A stretch of DNA of 64,000 nt from Torreya grandis (GCA_037957365.1 JARHVA010001924.1:1870001-1934000), one strand, 5' to 3'. Positions 11,130 through 23,299 are shown, counted from the first letter of the stretch. The notes: a model not told the origin generated them from the sequence alone. Made by a program: numbers and translations.

Positions 11130-14100
11130 GATTAATAAAGGAAAGAACATGCCTCTATGTCCATGCATATGGTTCATCGATTGGGCTACTGAGTTAGAAT
11201 CTATGACCCTCACTAAATGTTTTTTGACATGTTCTGAGAGATTTAGCCATAAGAAAAACCTCATTTCCATATCCTATCCATCATGATTTAGGCAAAATCT
11301 TCCTAGGCTTTCTTAGAGAACTCATTCATGCATGTGTAGGACCTGATAGTTCATCTCTGGCTCTCATGGTTATTGTGTAACTTGTGATGGAAGTTCACTC
11401 ATTTTTCACATTCAAGGATGAGTGAATTATCTTAAGGAATGCCTCTTATCAACTATAAATTTCACTCTCAAGGTTTTAATGGGACCTAACAAAGGTGATT
11501 CTAGCCTAAAAGTGCCTATCTTGACATGTCCACATAGATGGTTCATCGATTGGGCTGATGAGTCAAAATCTACGACCCTCACTGACCAAATTTTTATATG
11601 TTTTGAAATATTAAACCATGAGATAAACATCATTTCAACATTTCATCCATCATGAGTTAAATAAAATACTCCTAGGATTTCTTATAGGACTCATCCATTC
11701 ATGTGTAGGACCTGATGGTTTGTATCTATCCCTAACAGTTCTCGTGTAACTCATGATGGAAGTTTGCTTATCTTACACATTTAGGGATGAGTGAATTATC
11801 TTAAAGAATTCCTCCAATAAACTATAAATTTTACTCCTAGGGGTTTACCAAGACCTGATAAAGGTGATTCTATCCTAAAAGTACCTATCTTGATGTTTCC
11901 ATGTAGACAATTCATCGATTGGGTTGATGAGTTAAAATTTATGACCCCCATTGACCAAATTTTACCCTATTCTAAAAGATTTGGCCATGAGAGAAACATA
12001 ATTATCATGTCTCATCCATCATGATTTAGACAAAATCCTCCCATATTTTCTTAAAGGACTCATCCCTCCACATGTAAGAGCTAATGGTTTGTCTCTAGCC
12101 CTCACGGTTCTCATGAAACTCATGATAGAAGTTTGGTCATTTTTCACATTCAAGGATGAGTGAATTATCTTAAGGAATTCTTCCAATAAACTATAAATTT
12201 TTCTCTTGGGGGTTGATTAAGACTTGATAAAGGTGATTACATCCTAAAAGTGCCTATCTCAATGTGTTCATATAGATGATTTGTTAATTGGGCTTGGGAT
12301 GATGAGTCATAATCTATGGCACTCACTGACCAAATTTTGGTATGTTATAAGAGATTTAACCATGAGAGAAACCTCATTTCTATGTCTTTTTATTCATGAT
12401 TTAGACAAAATATTCATGGGCTTTCTTAGAGGACTCATCCTTCTATGTGTAATAGATGATGGTTTATCTCTATCCCTCATATTTCTCATGTAATGCATGA
12501 TCAAAGTTTGCTTATTTTGCACATTTAGGGATGAGTGAATTCTCTTAAGTATTTCCTCTAATAAATGACAAATTTCACTATTAGGGGTTGATCAAGATTA
12601 GAAAAAGGTGATTCTAGCCTAAAAATCCCATCTAGATGTGTTTGCATAGATGGTTCATCGATTTGGCTAATGAGTCAATATCTATGACCCCTACTGACTA
12701 ATTTTTACCCCATTCTAAGATATTTGGACATGAGAGAAACCTCATTGATATGTATCATCCATAATGAGTTAGATAAAATCATCCCTTCATGTGTAGGAGC
12801 TGATGGTTCATCTATAGCCCTCATGGTTCTCTTACAACATGTGATCGAAGTTCACTCATTTTGCACATTTAGGAATGAGTGAATTCTATTAAGGAATGCC
12901 TCTGATCAACTACAAATTTCACTCCCAAGGGTTGATCAAGACTAGATAAAGGTGATTATATCCTAAAAACACCCATCTAAACATGTCCACATAGATGGTT
13001 CATTGATTGGGCTAACAAGTCAGAATCTATGACCCTTGTTGACCAAATTTCACCTCATTGTGAGACATTTAGATGTGAGAGAAAACTCATTGCCTTGTCT
13101 CATCCATAAAAAATTAGAAAAAATACTCTTATTATTTCTTATAGGAATCATCCCTCCATGTTTATGATCTTACAATTCATCTCTATCCCTCATGGTTCTC
13201 ATGTAACTCATGACAGAAGTTTGGTCATTTTGTACATTTAAAAATGAGTGAATTATCTTGAGGAATGCCTTCAAAAAAATAAAAATTTCACTCCTAAGGG
13301 TTTACCAAGACTAGATAAAGGTTATTATAGCCTAAAAATACCCATCTAGATGTTTCTATGTAGATGGTTCATCGATTAGGCTAATGAGTCAAAATCTATG
13401 ACCTTCATTAACCAAATTTTACCCCATTTTGAGAGATTTGAACATGAGATAAAACTCATTTCCATTCCTCATACATAATGAGTTAGAATAAATACTCTCA
13501 TGTTTTCTTAGAGGACTCATCCTTCCATGTGTAGGAGTTGACGGTTCATCTCTAACCCTCATAGTTCTCATGCAACTAATGATCAAAGTTTATTTATTTT
13601 GCACATTTGGGGACGAGTGAATTCTCTTGAGGAATGCCTTCAACCAACTAAAAATTTAACTCCTGATTGTTGACCAAGATTAAAAAAAGGTCATTTTAGC
13701 ATATAAATTCCCATCTGGATGTGTCTACGTAGACAGTTCATCGATTGGGCTGACGAGTCAGAATCTACGGCCCTCACTGACCAAATTTTACCCCATTTTG
13801 AGACATTTAGCCATGAGAAAAACCTCATTTCCATGTCTCATCCATCATAAGTTAGATAAAATACTCCTATGCTTTCTTAAAGGACTCATCCCTCCATGTG
13901 TAAGAGCTAATGTTTTATCTCTTTCCCTCATGATTCTCATGCAATGCATGATCGAAGTTTGCTCATTTTACACATTCAAAGATGAGTGAATTATCTTAAG
14001 GAATGCCTATGATCAACTATAAATTTTACTATTGTGGGTTTATCAAGACTATAAAAAGGTGATTCGAGCCTAAAAATGGCCATCTAGATGTGTTCGCATA

Positions 14101-16327
14101 GATAATTTATTAATTGGGTTGATGAGTCAAAATCTATGGCCCTCGCTAACAAAATTTTACCATATTCTAAAACATTTGGATATGAGAGAAAAATCATTCT
14201 CATATCTCATCCATCATGATTTATAAAAAATATTTCTAAGATTTCTTAGAGGACTCATCCTTACATGTGTAAGAGCTAATAATTCTTCTCTAGTCCTCAC
14301 CATTTTTGCGCAACTCATAACAAAAGTTTGATCATTTTGCACATTCGAGGATGAGTGAATTCTCTTGAGGAATGCCTCTAACCAACTACAAATTTTTCTA
14401 TCAATGGTTGACAAAGACCAAAAAAGGTGATTCTAGCCTAAAAACACTCATTTAGACATGTCTATGTAGATGGTTCATCGATTGAGTTGATGAGTCAGAA
14501 TCTACGACACCCACTGACCAACTTTTACCCCATTCTGAGAGATTTGGCTGCAATAGAAACCTCATTGTCATGTATCACCCATAATGATTTATAAAAAATC
14601 CTCTTAGGTTTTCTTAGAGGACTTTTCTCTCCACATGTAAGAGTTGATGGTTCATCTCTATCCCGCACGGTTCTCATGTAATACATGATCGAAGCTCACT
14701 CATTTTGTACATTCAAGGATGAGTGAGATCTCTTAAGGAATGGATCTGATCAACTACAAATTTCAGTCACAAGGGTTAATTAGGATTGGAAAAAATTTAT
14801 TATAACCTAAAAAATCCCATCTATATGTGTTCCCATAGATAATTCATCGATTAGGTTGATGACTCAAAATCTACAACCCCCACTAACCAACTTTTACCCC
14901 ATTCTGAGACATTTGGATGTGAGATAAACCTCATTGTTTTGTCTCATCCATAATGATTCAGACAAAATACTCCTAATATTTCTTAAAGGAATCATCCTTC
15001 CATGTGTAAGAGTTGACAATTCATCTTTATCGCTCATGGTTCTTAATGTGTGATCAAAGTTTAGTTATTTTGCACAGTCAGGGACAAGTGAATTCTCTTG
15101 AGGAATGCCTCGAACCAAATAAATTTTTTTATCTCAAGGGTTGGTCAAGAACAAATAAAGTTAATTCTAGCCTAAAAATTCCCATTTAGACATGTCCACA
15201 TAAACAATTCATTGATTAGGCTAATGAGTTAGAATCTATGGCCCAAACTAACCAACTTTTACCCCATTTTGAGACATTTAGATATGAGAGAAACATCATT
15301 TCCACATATTTTACATCATGATTTATAAAAAATACTCTTGGGATTTATTATAGGACTCATCCCTCCACATTTAAGAGCTGATGGTTCATCTCTAGGCCTC
15401 ACAATTTTCATGCAACATATGATCAAAGTTTGGTCATTTTGCACATTTGGGGATGAGTGAATTCTCTTAAGGAATACCTCTAAACAACTAAAAATTTATC
15501 TCTTGAGGGTTGAACAAGAGTAAAAAAGGCTTTTATAGACTAAAAATTCCCATCCAAATGTATCTGCATAGATGGTTTGTTGATTAGGATGATGAGCCAG
15601 AATCTACAGCTCACACTGACCAACTTTTACCCTATTCTGAGAGATTTAAATGTAATATAAACGTCATTACCATGTCTTATCCATCATAATTTATAAAAAT
15701 ACTCTTATGATTTCCTAGATAATTCATCCCTCCATGTGTAGGATCTAATGGTTCATCTCTAGCCCTCACGGTTCTCATGTAACTCACGATGGAAGTTTGA
15801 TCATTTTGCACATTCAAGAACAAGTGAATTCTCTTAAGGAATACCTTTGATCAATTGTAAATTTAAATCTTAGGGGTTTGTAGAGATTTTAAAATTTTCA
15901 TTATAGCCTAAAAACTCCCATCCAAATGTGTCCACATAGATGGTTCATTGATTGGGCTGACGAGTCAGAATCTATGGCCCACATTGACCAATTTTTACCC
16001 TATTCTGAGACATTTGGTCATGAGAGAAACCTAATTTCAATGCCTCATCCATAATGAGTTATAAAAAATACTTAAAATATTTATTATAGGACTCATCCCT
16101 CCACATGTAGGAGTTGATAGTTCATTTCTATCCCTCATACTTCTTGTGCAACACGTGATCAAAGTTTGGTTATTTTGCACATTTATGGACAGGTGAATTC
16201 TCTTTAAGAATGCCTCTGATGAACTACAAATTTTACTCTTGTGGGTTTAATGAGACTAAAAAAGGTTTTTCTATCCTATAAATACCCATTATGATGTGTT
16301 TGTGTAAATGGTTCATCGATTGGGCTC
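11130..16327. repeat. Satellite array of about 369-bp units inside T1
   Basis: The landmark GGTTCATCGATTGGGCT (or a diverged form) appears at 11171, 11540, 11909, 12278, 12652, 12997, 13366, 13735, 14104, 14472, 14841, 15206, 15574, 15942 and 16310. Intervals are almost all 365-369 bases, with one of 374 and one of 345 from a small deletion. Other landmarks (CTCATCC-TCCATGTGTAGGAG, TTTTGCACATTCAAGGATGAGTGAATT, GGTGATTCTAGCC) keep the same phase. This gives about 14 head-to-tail copies. Units differ by many point changes, so the array is old. 369 is a multiple of three and about twice a nucleosome repeat. Short ORFs inside (such as 12281-12493 and 13798-13989) recur only because the repeat does. 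Confidence 0.92.
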
Positions 16328-18596
16328 TTCCAACCAATCGAGTATATGTAAGAGATACCCTATTTTCTGTGTTTCTTTGACAACAAGGAAAGTGATTGGT
16401 TTATAAAATTAAAAATTGAGTGTATAAAATATAAATGAAGGTTGAAACACCTCTAATTTATTTTTTCAAACCTCATAAAAGGATTATTTATTGTAAGAAA
16501 ACTATATCTTGAGTTTTGACCTACTAAAGGGTAATTAGGCATAATAGACAAAACATGATTTTGTGAATTTTTGTGTAAAATATTAAAAGTGGAAATACAA
16601 ACCTTTTATATAAGCATTGATTTTTTAATAAAAAATCTAAATACATATGTCTAAGGTGTCTTGAAGTTTTATTTCAATACAGAATGGGTATTGGCATGTT
16701 AAAGCAACATTAAGACTAGTAAGCGTATGAGAGGTTTTTGATTAAATTCTTTGTAGCAAATCTTTTGAGGTGTTGTAAAAGTTGAATCACATAAAAAATA
16801 TTGTCATAAAGTATTTTAGATTGATCTATACCCTCATTTTCAAATATTTTTTGTTTTGATCCTTTTGAAGCATTTAAGCTTAATTACCTTGTAGAGAGCT
16901 TCGAGTCATTTGAGTTCAAATAGGTAAAACTAATAGATGGATTAGTTTTCCATATTGAGATAAAGATTGAATATGTCTTTAGGACAATAATAATATAACC
17001 TCAAGTTTATATACTATTCAAGGAATATCAAATTTGCTTAAGTCTCTTTAATATTGTAATTTTGTGGATAGTCTAGAGAGGCATATCAATGTCGATATTG
17101 GCCCATGTATAAGTAGGCCATGGTGACTATATGGACACATATAATTGTTTTTGTTTGTTGTATGGAAAAGTAAGAGCTTAAGACATACACAAGTTCATCA
17201 CTATACCTCCTAACATTTATGATCATCATTCTCCCAAATTTGTTTATGATAGAAATGGTTTTTTGTAAATGGACCAAATATATGTGGTGTTTTACTACAT
17301 GGTGCATTGAAAGAAATTCAAGATTTGGGAATAATCCATTATGTGGGTTCAATAACTTGTTAGGTTTTTATTATTGGGACATTGATTTCATTGATCCACT
17401 ATAAACTCTTACTTTTTTTCCTACACAGGTGTCTTAAGACAAACCATGAGTAACATGAAACTATGCACGTGCATGATTAGTTTATGAATTTTTAAGAAAA
17501 GACAAATGTGAATTTGGTTAGTGGAGTTGACTATAATAGGTTGAAGAAGTAATATTTTGGATGTACATCCTAAATATTTAGTTTCACTTGATATATGTAG
17601 AATCTCAGTCATATAAGTATAACCTCACTAATAATATGCTATAGACTTCAAGAGGCACAATGTATCAAGTGATGGTGCCATTTATATGCTCAAATTTATA
17701 CTAGAATGTACATTACCTCTAAACTTATATATTTGTACCAGGTTATTGAATCCACCCTAGGGATTATAGCTTACAATGCATAATAGTGAGAAGGCCAAGT
17801 TGTTAGGTTGTAGATAGTGTGATGATGTTATTCTAACTTATATTGTCAATGAAAAGTGTTATTTGGTTTAGTATCATATATATGTGCATGATATGATGTA
17901 TGTTTCAAAAGAAAGGATTGTTATGCATAATATTGAGAATATTCGTGGCTCTTTGATAATTTTTGATGGCACCACTTTTTACAATAATTATTCTTGCCTT
18001 TGTCTGAGTTAGAAGGAATATGAAGAGTCAAGTTTTGTGTGGCCTTCTTAGGTTGATATCATTTATGAAAATACTTTTGCTTCTATGTTATAGGTCTAGA
18101 TGGGGAATTATGTGTGGATTGGTAAATAAAAAGAAAATGTAAATGAAACAAGTAAATAACAAATATCACATGCAAATCTAAGATATACATAATGATTCAA
18201 AGCACCTAACTTAGAGAATAATGTGAATTTTTTAATCCTATATGAAGTAATAATTCAATCATTAATTAGTAATATGTGTAAACATTAAATGATAAAAATA
18301 TAAAATACACATAGTTAAAAGAATCATATTGTCAAATAGTATATATGTGATACATGCAAAATTCTATTTCATAATTTAACATAAATAGTATAACATATAT
18401 CAAGAAAAAATGTAGACCATAACATGTAAATAGAAAAAATACACCATATAAGCATATAATGTGGGCATATCAGCATACAAAATTGATTTTACCTACAACT
18501 ATGTATATAGAAAAAATGTGCCATATAGGCATACAATGTGAGCCATATCAGCATATAAAATAGATTATGCCTAAAACTAGATCCCTAAAATAACAA
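16328..18596. other. T1 interior, possible captured coding fragments, unidentified
   Basis: On + there are stretches with protein-like composition. One is at about 17215-17300 (HHSPKFVYDRNGF). Another is at about 17790-18060 (HDMMYVSKERIVMHNIENI and SLIIFDGTTFYNNYSC). They have stops and no recognised family. They could be remains of a captured host gene or of a T1 gene. The rest is AT-rich with no clear content. Confidence 0.25.
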
Positions 18597-19612
18597 CTAG
18601 ATCTCCTTTTCCTCTTTGCCTCCAAATAATTTACATTTTGTTGCCATAAACATAGAGCTAGGGGTGTTGGATGCCTCAGTAAGAGGAGATACTCTCCTCT
18701 CAACATGTGCATCATCCATTACTTCATCAACAACTGATGAAAATGTTTGTCTTTGCACAACATATAAAATATAAAAATTAATGCATTAAAATTGTATATT
18801 AAAAATTTGATAGTTTTTTCAAGAATGTAAAATTTTGTAAAATGATTCTACACTCACCATATTCCATCTAAATGGTTGTCTAGGGATATGAGACCATGTA
18901 TACATCTATTATGGGGAATCCTATAGAGCATATATATATCATTAGATCTAGAGTTCCATATAATTATGTAAATATGACATAAAATATCATTGATTAAAGA
19001 TAGAAATAATTAAACTATGTGTTCTTACCAGTCTTCATCTCGAAATCATAACCTATTATAGAGATAGTGGATTCTCTGATGTAGTAACAACATCACCTAT
19101 AACTTTTTCTCATCCATGAGGGGTACCCATAACATCCCTCATCATCTATAGAACCAATAAATGAATAATATGTGAATTCAATGAACATGATACAAAGTTA
19201 TGAATATAATATATATTAAAATAGAGTTTTATGTTCAAAGGACATTAAACATGTAAATGAATAAATATGTAATTTAAAAATTTAAAATATTTTGTGTAAG
19301 GTATACTCATTCCAATTGCAACCTTTACAATAGAGTCAAGGCCTACTGAGGTACCTAGAATATCACCAATCAACTAGATACAAATAACAAATAACAAGTT
19401 CAATCAAATAAATTAGTCAATTATGTACAAACATATGTACTAGAAAATAAACTTAATATTCTTTTACAAATAAAAACAAAATAGATAATTAAAATTAAAC
19501 TATGCAACAAATATATATGGTGAAGAATATTATACAACAGGAGTCTGGCGTATCCTGATAGGAGTCATTAAAGCTACTACATCTTGCATTGTATCTAAAA
19601 TGCTAGTGTCAT

Positions 19613-19718
19613 GCATTGTTAAAGCATATACATGTGGCATATGCTCTAGAAGGTAAATGTCTGGCATGCTTTTGTCTAGCATTGTTAAAGCATATACAAA
19701 TGGCATACGCTCTATCAT
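19613..19718 (-). repeat. Two 66-bp coding repeats in T1 second gene
   Basis: Minus-strand units MPFVYALTMLDKS and MPHVYALTMHDTS lie 22 residues apart. The DNA landmark GCATTGTTAAAGCATATA occurs 66 bases apart (19613 and 19679). The reading frame is kept. Confidence 0.6.
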
Positions 19719-19845
19719 ACTAGTTTCTATAAATGTACTTTATATATGCCACACCTAAATAGGAGGTCCCATACACTTCCTCCCACATGATGTGTAATGA
19801 TACATAATAACTATAACATGAGTAGAAAGAGGGACACTAGTACCT

Positions 19846-19960
19846 ATACCAACACCAACACCAACACCAACACCAACACCAACACCAACACCACCACTAC
19901 TGCCACTACCACTGCCACCAATACCACTACCACTAACACCACCATTACCACTAGCACCAC
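19846..19960 (-). repeat. CACCAA hexamer run encoding Gly-Val linker
   Basis: About eight ACCAAC-type hexamers followed by ACCACT/GCCACT triplets. On the minus strand this reads as a Gly-Val run, then Gly-Ser. It lies in the T1 second gene and would form a flexible linker. Confidence 0.7.
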
Positions 19961-21015
19961 TTGTAGGCTGAGTAAAAGTATTTAAAGTATGCATGCCATG
20001 ATAAATCATAATTTGTGTCAAATTAGTAACCACCTCAAGGGTGTCCATTTGTGTGTTGAAATGCAAAAGTTTAGGAATAGTGGCATGTAATATTGTTATT
20101 CTATTTCTCAGAGGTCAATTATGATGGTTTTGGTCTTGCCTAGTACTAAGTCTATCAAATGAAGACCCACATCCCATACCTTGGGATGCCTTCATGTTTA
20201 AATAATTTGGAATTTCTTGAAATACAAACTCATAGTACAATTTTCTCAAAAAATATAATGGAACCTCATTATTTTTGCATGGACACTCATCAAACACCAT
20301 CCACACCTATCCCAAAAGTTATTTTTAATCTCTGCATGAATACACCAATTAATACTAAAGTGTTTGTAATTTTATAGTGGAGGTAGGTTGGTTCTAGGTT
20401 TAATAAATAAATCACACAAATCTTCTTTTTTTATATTTTTTTCAAATCATCATATGACAATTTATTAGAATAAGATTATTTCAAAGCCTGTCTTCAATGC
20501 AACATTGCATCCATTTGTCAAGTCACATTTCTCACTTCATTAAAACAAGATTCTAATGTATTATAATGTAAAATTTGTACACTAAGAGATGAAGAATGAC
20601 ACAAACCATTGATGATTATTTGTAACTATTGACATTTGGCATTGTATTGCTCATACAATTCAACTTCTCTCATGTAAAATCAAACGCTGGTGGGTTTTGT
20701 CTAACATTTTCTTCATGAAATTGATCCATCAAATTTATGTATCTATTTTTTTTTAAAAATAGGTTTTTATATCCAATTTAAAAAATTGAATGCAAATTTA
20801 AATTCAAAACCCTAGTTCAATAAGTTACACATAAATGAAAAAAATGCAAAAATAACATACTTGATGTGAAGTAATGTGATGTTGAATACTGTTGGTAGAA
20901 TAATGATCCAAAGCAAGTACATCAATATGAAATTTCAATAAAAAAATTCCCTTCATCTCTTAGCTATGATTTCTTCTTTATAGCCCATGAGAAATCATAA
21001 AATGAAAATTTGTTT

Positions 21016-21136
21016 ATAAAGGGTGTATGCCCTTTGTAAAGGGAATATGCCCTTGAGGATTGGGTAGTAGCTTGAGCCTTGAAAATTCAAAACAAATTGC
21101 ATATGCCCTTTTAAAAAGGACATACACCCTTTGTAA
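21016..21136. repeat. T1 right subterminal repeats
   Basis: Motifs AAAGGGTGTATGCCCTTT, AAAGGGAATATGCCCTT and ATATGCCCTTTTAAAAAGG, plus a final ACACCCTTTGT, match the block at 6840-6916. Their presence at both ends supports the T1 boundaries. Confidence 0.7.
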
Positions 21137-21165
21137 AAAAAATAAAAGTTGGGGAGCTATCATAT

Positions 21166-21193
21166 TTTTTGTCCCCCAACTTTGTGCATCTAC
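21166..21193 (-). repeat. T1 right terminal inverted repeat
   Basis: Read on the minus strand it begins GTAGATG and ends GGGGGACAAAAA, mirroring 5959-5986. Confidence 0.75.
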
Positions 21194-22300
21194 CCCTTCA
21201 AAAATTTAGGACTTATCAAGACTGGAGCTTGGATAATTACTTCTTTGATGTCATTGAAGGCCTTCTTTGACTCTTCATTCCATGAAAATTCGGTATCCTT
21301 CTTCCACATATCATTTAGTGGCTTGAAAATCTCTACAAAGCTAGAAATGAGTTTTCTTACAAAGTTTATTTTGCTAAAGAATGATTTTAACTCTTTTCTA
21401 TTATTTGGAGGCTTTATCTTAGATATAGATTCCACTCTTTTAGGATCTATGGAGATCCCATGTTTAGTTAAAACATGGTGTAAAATTTTTCCTTTGATAA
21501 CACAAAAGATGCTTTTATTGGGATTTAGGGAGATTTCATACCTTATACATCTCTCAAATACTTGTTGTAAATGCATAAAGTTATCTTCCCTATTTTTATA
21601 AAAAATGATTAAATCATCCATGTATATAACGATACACTTACTAATCAGACCTTGAAAGGCATGGTCAATGGCTCTTTGAAAAGTGGCTCCTGCATTTAGT
21701 AGTCCAAAAGGAATTCTCTTGTATGCAAAGGTGCCCCACTTAGTTGTGAGTGTCATCTTCATCCTATCTTCCTTGTCTACCAACACATGGTTGTAACTTG
21801 AAAAACCATCAAGGAAAGACATCATGGCTGAATGAAATAATTTGTATTACCTAGTCAAGAGAGGTAAGAGGATAATTATCATTTTTAGATGCTTTGTTTA
21901 AATTTATAAACTAAATACAAAGTCTGATTTCACCATTTTTATTTTTGATTGGCACCAAATTAGCCACCTAGGTAGAGTGCCTGATGGGAAATACAAATCT
22001 AGCATCTAGAAATATCTTAACTTCTTTAAAGATCATGGGTTCTAGGACATGATTTACAGGCCTTTGTTACTACCCAAAGGGTTTAAAATTTTCCTTAAGA
22101 GGGATAATATGAGTGATGACTCTTAGATCAAAGATATTTAAGTCATCATAAGACTAGGCTATAACATCCTTGTATTATGCTAGAAGCTCTTTGGCTCTCT
22201 TATTTTTAGTAGTTGTGCAATATTTTCTAACATTGACCAGTTGAGGTTGATCTTGAGGGCCAAGATCAACTATATTATAATATTTCCCATTTACCTTGGG
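21194..22300 (-). pseudogene. Element A reverse transcriptase (broken by stops, 3' side cut by T1)
   Basis: Minus-strand reading gives HPIRHST-type fingers, the palm block around FLDGFSSYNHVLV, then TKWGTFAYKRIPFGLLNAG, then the catalytic YMDD at 21613-21624. After these come the thumb and connection (SKIKPPNNRKELKSFF, EFSWNEESKKAF, APVLISPKF). The enzyme copies element RNA into DNA. The segment 21190-21825 is open; before it there are stops and a small frame change near 21840. The N-terminal part runs on from VNVRKYCTTTKNKRAKELLA near 22180-22240. The frame ends at the T1 junction. Confidence 0.88.
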
Positions 22301-22480
22301 AAACTTAGGGGTCTCAACTAGTTTGTCTTGATCAAATAATCTCTCCAAGGCAATCATGCCCTTGGGAATATTATTATCATTCAACTGAATGAATCTGCCA
22401 TCAAATTTGCCTTTGGCTCCACAAGTAATTTTATCAGCCTCATCAATGACATGAGTTTCAAATGATCCTAAGTTAGCCAT
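22175..22480 (-). pseudogene. Element A linker between aRNH and RT
   Basis: An open segment starting MANLGSFETHVIDEADKITC and ending KNKRAKELLA. It is the low-complexity and leader part just before the RT fingers. No separate domain is recognised. It continues in the frame of the upstream RNase H-like domain and shows that the two belong to one polyprotein. Confidence 0.6.
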
Positions 22481-22559
22481 AAAATCTAAGATCTATTGAT
22501 CATCACTAAAGACTTGAGAATTATTCACATTATCTGGGATCAAAGGATAAGGTATCATT

Positions 22560-23119
22560 TTAATGCTAAAGTTGGGTGAGTCTTAGTCAAGCATGACATT
22601 GGCTATAACATAGGCTAGCTCATCAATTGATTTGTTCTCCTCTCTAAGGATGGAAACAATGTTAAAGGCATCAAAAGACTTAATTAAATCTTAGAACCTA
22701 AATTTATACCTCTTAAAGTAGGATAGTTTGCATTGATATTTGCTTTTTACTTGGTTAAATACAAGTTCTAAATCACCATAAACTAGTAGTTCTTTGACTT
22801 TATTCTTGATATAAAATTACAAACCTAAGATAAATGCCTCATATTCAACAAGGTTATTGGTGCATGGAAATTGGAGCCTATAGGATACATGATATTTTTT
22901 ACCAATAGGATCAGTTAGGCTAATACCAACCCTAGACCCAAACTTATACTTAGCACCATCAAAATGTAGCTTCCATAGCCTAGGCATAACATGAGTACTC
23001 TTAGGATCACATACCTTTGCATTATCCAATGTAAAAAATCCCAAATTATATTTGATTATGTTGACCCTTTCATTCACAACATTGTACTCAATGATCATGT
23101 TTTTCATTCTTGGTTCCAT
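22560..23119 (-). pseudogene. Element A extra (archaeal-type) RNase H, located before RT
   Basis: Minus-strand blocks LWKLHFDGAKYKFGSRVGIS, LQFPCTNNLVEYEAFILGL, then YGDLELVFNQVKSKYQCK and ILREENKSIDELAYVIAN. These match the archaeal-type RNase H (aRNH) that Tat-lineage plant Gypsy elements carry besides their own RNase H. Catalytic Asp (FDGAK), Glu (VEYEA) and Asp (YGDLE) are visible. In the arrangement I know for Tat elements this domain follows RT-RNH. Here it lies between protease and RT. One stop follows ILGL and a few others occur later. Confidence 0.8.
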
Positions 23120-23299
23120 TTCAACTCTTATCTGGTTTGGGCCTCCTTTCTAAGGTAGCCATAAATGTGAACAATCTGTGGACATGTATCCATTTAAATC
23201 TTTAGTCCATTACCTACTTATAAGATTTCATAAGCATCAAGAATGTCAACAACTTGGATATAAATAAAATGTTGTACTCTAGGCTTAGAGGCCAATTTC

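Larger units (their letters stand above)
18597..20729 (-). pseudogene. T1 second gene, unknown function
   Basis: The minus strand has an ATG at 20729 followed by MDQFHEENVRQNPPAFDF, then broken coding sequence. Further parts are a repeat-rich segment at 20066-19755 (Ser/Gly then a Gly-Val run) and 19718-19530. A last segment at about 18755-18597 (QRQTFSSVVDEVMDDAHVE ... LFGGKEEKEI, stop) has the composition of a real C-terminus. A GTGAGT donor near 18860 and a TTGTGCAAAG acceptor near 18755 suggest introns, but I could not make the phases agree. It runs convergently to the transposase. Autonomous transposons often carry such a second, DNA-binding or regulatory gene; that role here is inference. 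Confidence 0.4.
5959..21193. mobile_element. T1: 15.2-kb DNA transposon inserted in element A pol
   Basis: The pol frame of element A stops at 21194 and resumes at 5958, so the DNA between is an insertion. Its ends are inverted repeats of 28 bp (5959-5986 and 21166-21193). They share the outer heptamer GTAGATG and the inner GGGGGACAAAAA, with a more variable middle. Inside each end are clusters of AAAGGG-GTATGCCCTTT-type subterminal repeats. A transposase gene runs inward from the left and a second gene runs inward from the right. A satellite array lies between them. No target duplication could be read with certainty; flanks are GAAGGG and AGAAAT on the minus strand. I cannot assign a superfamily. 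Confidence 0.8.

Noticed and set aside
12281..13989. Repeated 60-70-residue ORFs inside the satellite
   Set aside because: They follow the repeat unit, end at the same TGA in the monomer and are broken differently in each copy; no sign of constraint.
11130..16327. CRISPR array
   Set aside because: The units are 369 bp with no repeat-spacer pattern, in plant DNA.
17086..17612. Minus-strand ORFs in T1
   Set aside because: Composition is random-looking; the plus strand has slightly better protein-like phrases.
19797..19985. Plus-strand Thr/Asn-rich ORF
   Set aside because: It is the antisense reading of the CACCAA run; the minus-strand Gly-Val reading fits the second T1 gene better.
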